Of a stretch of 11,905 bases of DNA, positions 7,346-11,905 are shown piece by piece. The number at the start of each line of letters is the position of its first letter. Within the stretch, counting starts at the first letter, position 1. The translations under genes and the position numbers were made by a program. The notes beneath the pieces were generated by a model that saw only the letters and a program-made list of their open reading frames with translations, ran no database searches and was not told the DNA's origin. Source of the DNA: Tetmemena sp. SeJ-2015 (Eukaryota > Ciliophora > Spirotrichea > Sporadotrichida > Oxytrichidae); assembly GCA_027382625.1 (NCBI GenBank), contig JAJKFJ010012966.1, positions 1 through 11,905 of the forward strand. Direction: 5' to 3'.

Positions 7346-7739
7346 AACCGCATGTATTTTCTCTGCACCCTCCATCAGCGTCGGCTATGCCATTTATTTC
7401 CTTTCCATTCCTACTTGCATTCTTGGCCTTAAATTTCATCTGTCTTAATTGTTACACTTGCACAGTAGCACAATTAGAGTGTAGTTTAAAATTGCGTTAC
7501 GCCTTAATTGTACCAATGTACCAATGTGCGAATCACTTAAAATGTGTTTTTAATAATTAAAGCGTAATTAATTAATTCATTCCTATTAATTTAAATTAAT
7601 TTCTGAACTCATTTAAATTCCGATTAGATTAGAGATTCCTGTTATCAACTGAAAATGTCTACAAACTTGCTATTTTAAACTAATTTAAGGTAGATTTAAC
7701 GTAAATATCACTTTTGACCTTACCCCTGATAGTTAGAAT
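7346..7739 (-). repeat. Right terminal inverted repeat of the Rep element
   Basis: Reverse-complement partner of 5476-5869, starting at AACCGCATG on its inner edge and ending GTTAGAAT. Both arms contain a 91-codon standard-code frame ending at the same place, but it is not conserved as protein (see rejected items). Confidence 0.95.
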
Positions 7740-7742
7740 AAT
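7740..7742 (+). repeat. Right target-site duplication, AAT
   Basis: AAT directly follows GTTAGAAT at the end of the right inverted repeat and matches 5473-5475. Three bases in AT-rich DNA is weak evidence alone. Confidence 0.5.
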
Positions 7743-8424
7743 ATTTTAAATTTTCAATCTTCTTATATCGCTTTAGGTAAGAATTTAATACATGAAATAG
7801 AATTGTATTTTAAAATATAAATTTGATTTGATAATTATTTTAGTTGATAATTAATTAATTTATTAAATATAAATGATTGAAAAATAATTTGTTTTTAAAA
7901 GAGGTCAGCTGCAAAAGACACTGCTAGTGCAAACTAGATCCTCAATATGATGAATTGTAGCAAAATTTAAAACAATAGAATTAGGTTAAGATACACCCTT
8001 ATATAATGTAATATTCAATATTGATAATTATATATAGGCTTCGTAATATTGAGGGAGAAAATATTCAATAAAAAGGTATTACTAACTTTTTAAAGAGCTA
8101 AAAATATAAACTTAGGCTGGAGATGTCTTCTGCAATAATGTAAATACTAGTCAGTACTATTCTCCTTTTGTCGAATTTGTACTTTAGAGTGCATTACGAT
8201 TGTCACTATTAAATTATTACCTATATTATATAAATTATTAACTATTCTCAGTATATTATTTTATTTTTAAATTAAATTTTCTTTAGTAATTCAATTATAT
8301 ATTATTTTAGATCTTTTGAAGACTTTTCTATTTATATTTTTAAATATAATAATGACTTTTATTGACAAGATCCACAAAAAGATTTTATAATTGATAATTA
8401 AATTAATTTCAGTAATTGGTTAAA
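7743..8424. other. AT-rich spacer, no gene recognised
   Basis: Very AT-rich DNA between the Rep element and the second dispersed repeat. Long TGA-free stretches occur, as expected by chance with one stop codon, but none has coding composition or similarity that I can see. Confidence 0.5.
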
Positions 8425-8750
8425 ATAATAAATGGAGAGTTGCAACTTTGTAAGGAAGTTGAAATCACAGATTCACCCCCTAATCTTGTTCGATAGCTAA
8501 TTAAAAATTAATAGGAGTGATTCTTCTAAAATCATTTCAATAGCACTCCTCACCAGTAAGATCTAATAACTCAAACTCTTTACATCAAGATTTGCCTTTT
8601 GCAACAACTTGTGTTTTTTATAACTCTGAGCTGAGTACTCACGCACTAAAATTTGTTAGTATGAAAATTTTTTAGAATTGTATGCTGTACCGAATGGTAT
8701 AATAATTATTCGCATAGCACATACTTCAACTGTCACGATTTTAATTCTTT
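8425..8750 (+). repeat. Dispersed diverged repeat, copy 2
   Basis: Collinear with 1775-2100: GGAGAGTTGCAACTT at 8434-8448, TCACAGATT at 8465-8473, CGAATGG at 8691-8697 and TTCAACTG at 8725-8732. Sequence between anchors is diverged but shares shorter words such as ACTCTG and GTACTC. This copy is outside any coding segment seen. Confidence 0.65.
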
Positions 8751-9025
8751 TTAATTTAATATCTAATTTAAATCTCTTTTTTTATTCAATTCTCAGTATA
8801 TTATTTATATTTGAAAAATAATATTTAATTAAAATTTAATTAAAGTTTATTTAAATATACAAAATGTCATTATTTTCGAATAAATCTGTTCTAGTCTTTG
8901 CAAAGCTATTTTCAATACAATTTATAAATAAAATCTTCTCTATTTTTATGAGAAAAAAATAAATGTCTCATTAAATTGAAAGTAAGAGCATTTTAAATAG
9001 TAAAATTAAAGTAAAACATTCAATA
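8751..9025. other. AT-rich stretch, nothing recognised
   Basis: Almost entirely A and T with short runs. There is no open frame of protein-like composition and no repeat beyond simple AT words. Confidence 0.4.
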
Positions 9026-9502
9026 TCATTTAAGAATCATTTGATTAAAATAATTCATAATATTGGATTGATAGGAATAGATGATTGCGAAATGAAATAC
9101 TTAATTATTTAAAAATATTTAGGACTTACCGATATTCTCTTTGCTCTTAAACCAATAAATTAATCTTATTTTATTTATTTTCATTTTGTGTCTTAATACT
9201 ATTGACTGTTTGAGATAACTCCTTCCTCTGCCTTCTTTTTTATAAAAGAAATTAAAAAAATTTAAAAATTACTTTTGAGCACAATCATTGCAAAACTTCT
9301 AAAGTGATTATCGCCTTAAACTCAAATCACATGCAAGAATATAATCATAGAGATAGAAGGAGGGAGATGCTAAAATGCCCCTACTACTTCCAAAATAATA
9401 CTACCTGTGTTTCTTATTTAGCCTAAAATACAATTTTATATTGTCTTAAAGACTATTTAAACGAAAAATCATTAAAATTACAATATAAGTGGTTTACTTT
9501 AT
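9026..9502 (-). other. Long TGA-free minus frame, doubtful coding
   Basis: There are 158 codons without TGA on the minus strand, ending at TGA 9026-9028. The part at about 9290-9425 has mixed composition and an FCNDC motif, and could be a coding segment. The rest is AT-driven. It overlaps in another frame with the better-supported segment at 9469-9594. No family is recognised. Confidence 0.2.
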
Positions 9503-9594
9503 TCATTTTTGATAGCCAGTAATTGAGATTCTTCTCCGCAACATGTAACCCAGTTGTTGTTTTCCAGCTTCATCACATCTTTAGTAAATTAATT
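9469..9594 (-). CDS. Terminal coding segment of an unrecognised gene
   Basis: The minus frame runs from the edge of the TIR element to TGA 9469-9471 and encodes a non-repetitive, protein-like end: FTKDVMKLENNNWVTCC, then GEESQLLAIKNEQ. The N-N-W-x-T-C-C stretch resembles a beta-propeller strand of the kind seen in WD-like repeats, but that is a guess. One TAA before the stop reads as Gln. It appears to be the C-terminus of a gene whose preceding part lies at 10418-10513, with the 0.8-kb TIR element between. Confidence 0.55.
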
Positions 9595-9736
9595 GGAGGG
9601 GCCTTTCCTCGTCATCCACTTTTTTCATAAAAATATGAAAAACTACGATCTAGCCTAAAATCAGCCAAAAACACCAAATTTTAAGTCCAAATTCAAATTC
9701 AAAATGCCTATCCTACTCGTATTCTTTATTTTAGAG
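9587..9736 (+). repeat. Left inverted repeat of the 0.8-kb element
   Basis: 150 bp from AATTAATTGG to TTTTAGAG, matching 10252-10400 in reverse complement. Differences are one extra base in the G run at 9595-9601 and one A/T substitution in the middle. Confidence 0.93.
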
Positions 9737-10251
9737 AAATTATCATCAGTTTTTTAGAACATCGGGGTTGAAAATTTTATCTTTAAGGGGGCTTTATAGA
9801 GAATAACCTTTATTTTTTAGCAAAAATTAGAACAAATTTTTTTGATGGATACCCAACAAAGATATTTATGCTTTAAGTCATTTATTGATATATGTTTCTT
9901 ACAAATAAGCTTAAAGTTATTTAAAATAAACATCGGGTTTATTACTTATAAAATCTTAAAAAGATAGAAAAAATAAAAATGACTTCTTTATTTATCATGT
10001 TTATTTAGAAAAATGGCTGCAATAAATATAAATAGATTTATATATTAATTTTAGATTAACTAGCTTTTGATAGGTGCTTTAAGTAAGAAGAGAATTTTAA
10101 AGCTCTTAAATAAAGCATAAAAGATCAATGAGTTATTTTTTTAATTTTGAAATCTTATACTCATAAAGGTATTGAATTTATTTTAATTAGTGTCTTTCAT
10201 TCATAATTTAATTTTTTCGAAATCCGTTTTTCTTCAAGGTTCTCCCAAATA

Positions 10252-10400
10252 CTCTAAAATAAAGAATACGAGTAGGATAGGCATTTTGAATTTGAATTTG
10301 GACTAAAAATTTGGTGTTTTTGGCTGATTTTAGGCTAGATCGTAGTTTTTCATATTTTTATGAAAAAAGTGGATGACGAGGAAAGGCCCCCCAATTAATT
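10252..10400 (-). repeat. Right inverted repeat of the 0.8-kb element
   Basis: 149-bp partner of 9587-9736. The high arm identity implies a young insertion or ongoing arm correction. Confidence 0.93.
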
Positions 10401-10417
10401 AAACGAAAATGAGATTA

Positions 10418-10513
10418 AAATTAATTAAATATACTACTGTTGAACAAGGCATATAAGTCATATTTCAACCATACTAATTTTAATGATATAAGGTTTTCGA
10501 GAGTAGATTATGT
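10418..10513 (-). CDS. Upstream coding fragment of the gene ending at 9469
   Basis: An open minus frame of protein-like composition (STLENLISLKLVWLKYD, then YALFNSSIFN) reaches AATTAATTT at 10418-10426. The same nine bases occur in the same codon phase at 9586-9594, and removing what lies between joins the two fragments in frame. The pointer is made only of A and T, so chance cannot be excluded. The frame stays open to TGA 10622-10624; the 5' edge of the coding segment is not resolved. Confidence 0.4.
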
Positions 10514-10624
10514 GAAATTATAATAAATCAATAGTAAAATTGAAATTATAGAGATATTACATAGAATTTGTATCTATTTTATAATTAGTCCTTGTAAATA
10601 TCTCTATTCTCTCTCATTTCTTCA

Positions 10625-11543
10625 ATGAAGACTTTTATAGAAAAGATATTACTATCCTCGATATAAATGTTCTGCTTTTTCCATTTCAAATTTATCTTTT
10701 ACGTATGATTTTCATAATCAAATAAATTTATAGATTTCTTATTTTGTATGATCATTAGACTAAATATTATTTTTAATTTATAAACTCATTCTTAAAAGAG
10801 ATTCTATTAATTTTGAGTGCCATTGTTCAAATCTTTCTGATATTTTAATTATTTTTTTAAAATAAAATAATGTGAATATCTATTTAAATAATTTTCTAAA
10901 TTCAAAGTTCTTAATTCGTACTAGCTTATTAAATAATATCTTTCGAACTTTGAAAGAATATTTTTCATATTTATAATTATAAAATTAATATTATCACAAT
11001 GAATGCCAAAATAATTTTTAAATATTAAAATATTCTATAAATATCACTCCTTTATATTTTCTAAAATTTTAGAAGAGATTCAAAATGTAGGGACATTGGT
11101 TATTGCATTGTAATTAATACTTAGCAATTAAATTAGTTTATATTTAAGTTGAAGATCTCCATAAAAACAAAGAATTAGTTGAAATTATATTCTTATGATT
11201 TTAGTGATCGAGGATATTTAAATATATTTTGAGATTTTAATTTTAATATTCATTAACTTCGCATACTCCATTAAAATTATAATTTTTTCTGGATTTCAAA
11301 GCATGCATAATAAAATTTCTACTTCTATTCCTATCATGCTTTATCATACTTATTATCCCAAAATATAAATTAGTAGTTTTCAAAATGTTGAATACTTACT
11401 GTGGTTTAATTTTTATAATCTCTTAATAAATAAATCCTCGTAATGAGAATTAATAAATATTTAGTATTTATTTTTACGTGAAAGATTTATTAAATAAATG
11501 ATTAAAAATAAATCATCATAGTTTTAAGAATAATTCTATGAAC
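10625..11543. other. Very AT-rich region, no confident gene
   Basis: Dominated by A/T runs. A short minus-strand stretch near 11040-11110 has somewhat coding-like composition but no recognisable motif. No repeats or structured elements stand out. Confidence 0.4.
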
Positions 11544-11545
11544 TC

Positions 11546-11905
11546 AAGAATATTAACATACAAAATTAATAAGATTTTCAATAAAATATTTTAAAAGACA
11601 TAAATATTTAAAATAAGAACAAATTTTTTTTAATAAGACGAGGTATAATTTTTCTTAAATTTTAGCAAATATTATAGCTTTATAAAAATATTTAAGGCTG
11701 TTATTGTATTTTTTAGGCCCTTCCACTGGCTCAAACGATTCTGTTCTCAAGATTTAAAAGTTGAAATTTAATAAATTATTTTTTGAAAACAGAATATTAA
11801 TAGTTTATTAGAAATTATTCTCTTTCCAAAGGTTTTGAAACTATTCTCCCTAGAAGGTTTTTTATGATTAATTGATGGAATTCATTTAAACTAAAAGTTG
11901 AATTT
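11546..11905 (-). CDS. Partial coding segment of an unrecognised gene, runs off the window
   Basis: The minus frame is TGA-free from the window edge to TGA 11544-11546. The part at about 11640-11880 has coding-like composition, rich in Gln (many TAA/TAG) and aromatic residues, for example TFQGEQFQNLWKENN and TESFEPVEGPKKYNN. The last 40 codons before the TGA are AT-driven and probably not coding. No family is recognised. It could belong to the same minus-strand gene as 9469-10513. Confidence 0.4.

Larger units (their letters stand above)
5476..7739 (+). mobile_element. Rep-encoding element with 394-bp terminal inverted repeats
   Basis: The element is 2264 bp long. Its 394-bp ends are inverted copies with no gaps and 14 mismatches. 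It is flanked by AAT on both sides (5473-5475 and 7740-7742), so a 3-bp target duplication is likely; because the ends begin ATTCTAAC, a TA duplication is an alternative reading. The 1476-bp centre is clearly less AT-rich than its surroundings and carries one gene, a CRESS-type Rep in plus orientation. No capsid or transposase-like gene is seen. Known spirotrich elements with AAT duplications (TBE) encode a transposase and telomere-like ends, neither of which is present. The element lies outside all coding segments, in DNA probably limited to the germline nucleus. Confidence 0.85.
9587..10400. mobile_element. 0.8-kb TIR element without a gene (MITE-like, acts as IES)
   Basis: The ends are inverted repeats of about 150 bp with one substitution and one single-base indel, starting with a G/C-rich tip (GGAGGGGCC on the left, GGCCCCCC on the right). 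The 515-bp interior is AT-rich and shows no coding signal. AT-rich flanks make the target duplication ambiguous (TAA at 9585-9587 and 10400-10402 fits). It lies between two minus-strand coding fragments that share AATTAATTT, so it nearly fills an 832-bp IES. A non-autonomous transposon is the simplest reading. Confidence 0.8.

Noticed and set aside
5476..7739. Rep element as a parvovirus-like insertion
   Set aside because: The terminal repeats suggest it, but the Walker A context (FWMYGKSNTGKT) and motif C fit CRESS Reps better, and no capsid gene is present.

Overview
The window reads as germline (micronuclear) DNA of a spirotrich ciliate of the Oxytricha/Stylonychia kind. Three things support this. 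Protein similarity appears only when TAA and TAG are read as glutamine and TGA alone as stop. A recognisable gene is cut into pieces by AT-rich DNA, and the pieces rejoin in frame at short direct repeats of the pointer type. Several stretches look like germline-limited mobile elements. Standard-code ORFs are therefore mostly misleading here. The species is not determined.

Left third (about 220-4980, minus strand): one interrupted gene for a protein of roughly 500 residues. It has an N-terminal degenerate RING finger (start codon at 4979), a CxxC piece that may belong to a B-box, a Glu/Gln-rich linker and a C-terminal TLDc domain ending at TGA 222-224. The pieces lie in linear, unscrambled order. 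The two largest interruptions (361-1416 and 1539-2268) split the TLDc domain and rejoin cleanly at TAACTT and TTGAT. The shorter interruptions have in-phase candidate pointers, but some could be spliceosomal introns, and 3349-3421 probably is one. One interruption carries a dispersed repeat, another a GC-rich foldable island, and a third a 128-codon open frame of unknown origin.

Middle (5473-7742): a 2264-bp element with near-perfect 394-bp terminal inverted repeats and an apparent AAT target duplication. Its unique centre holds a gene for a CRESS-DNA-virus-like replication initiator (Rep). The superfamily 3 helicase half is one open frame with eight in-frame TAA/TAG codons. The N-terminal endonuclease half is broken across three frames. 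This Rep-plus-long-TIR arrangement is the most unusual thing in the window.

Right third (7743-11905): mostly very AT-rich DNA with few signals. It holds a second copy of the dispersed repeat, a second TIR element of about 0.8 kb with no evident gene, and fragments of one or more unrecognised minus-strand genes (9469-9594, 10418-10513, about 11546-11905). The 0.8-kb element sits almost exactly between two coding fragments that rejoin in frame at a 9-bp AT-only repeat, so it looks like an internal eliminated sequence that is itself a transposon.

All similarity calls come from motif recognition by eye. No database search or folding program was run.
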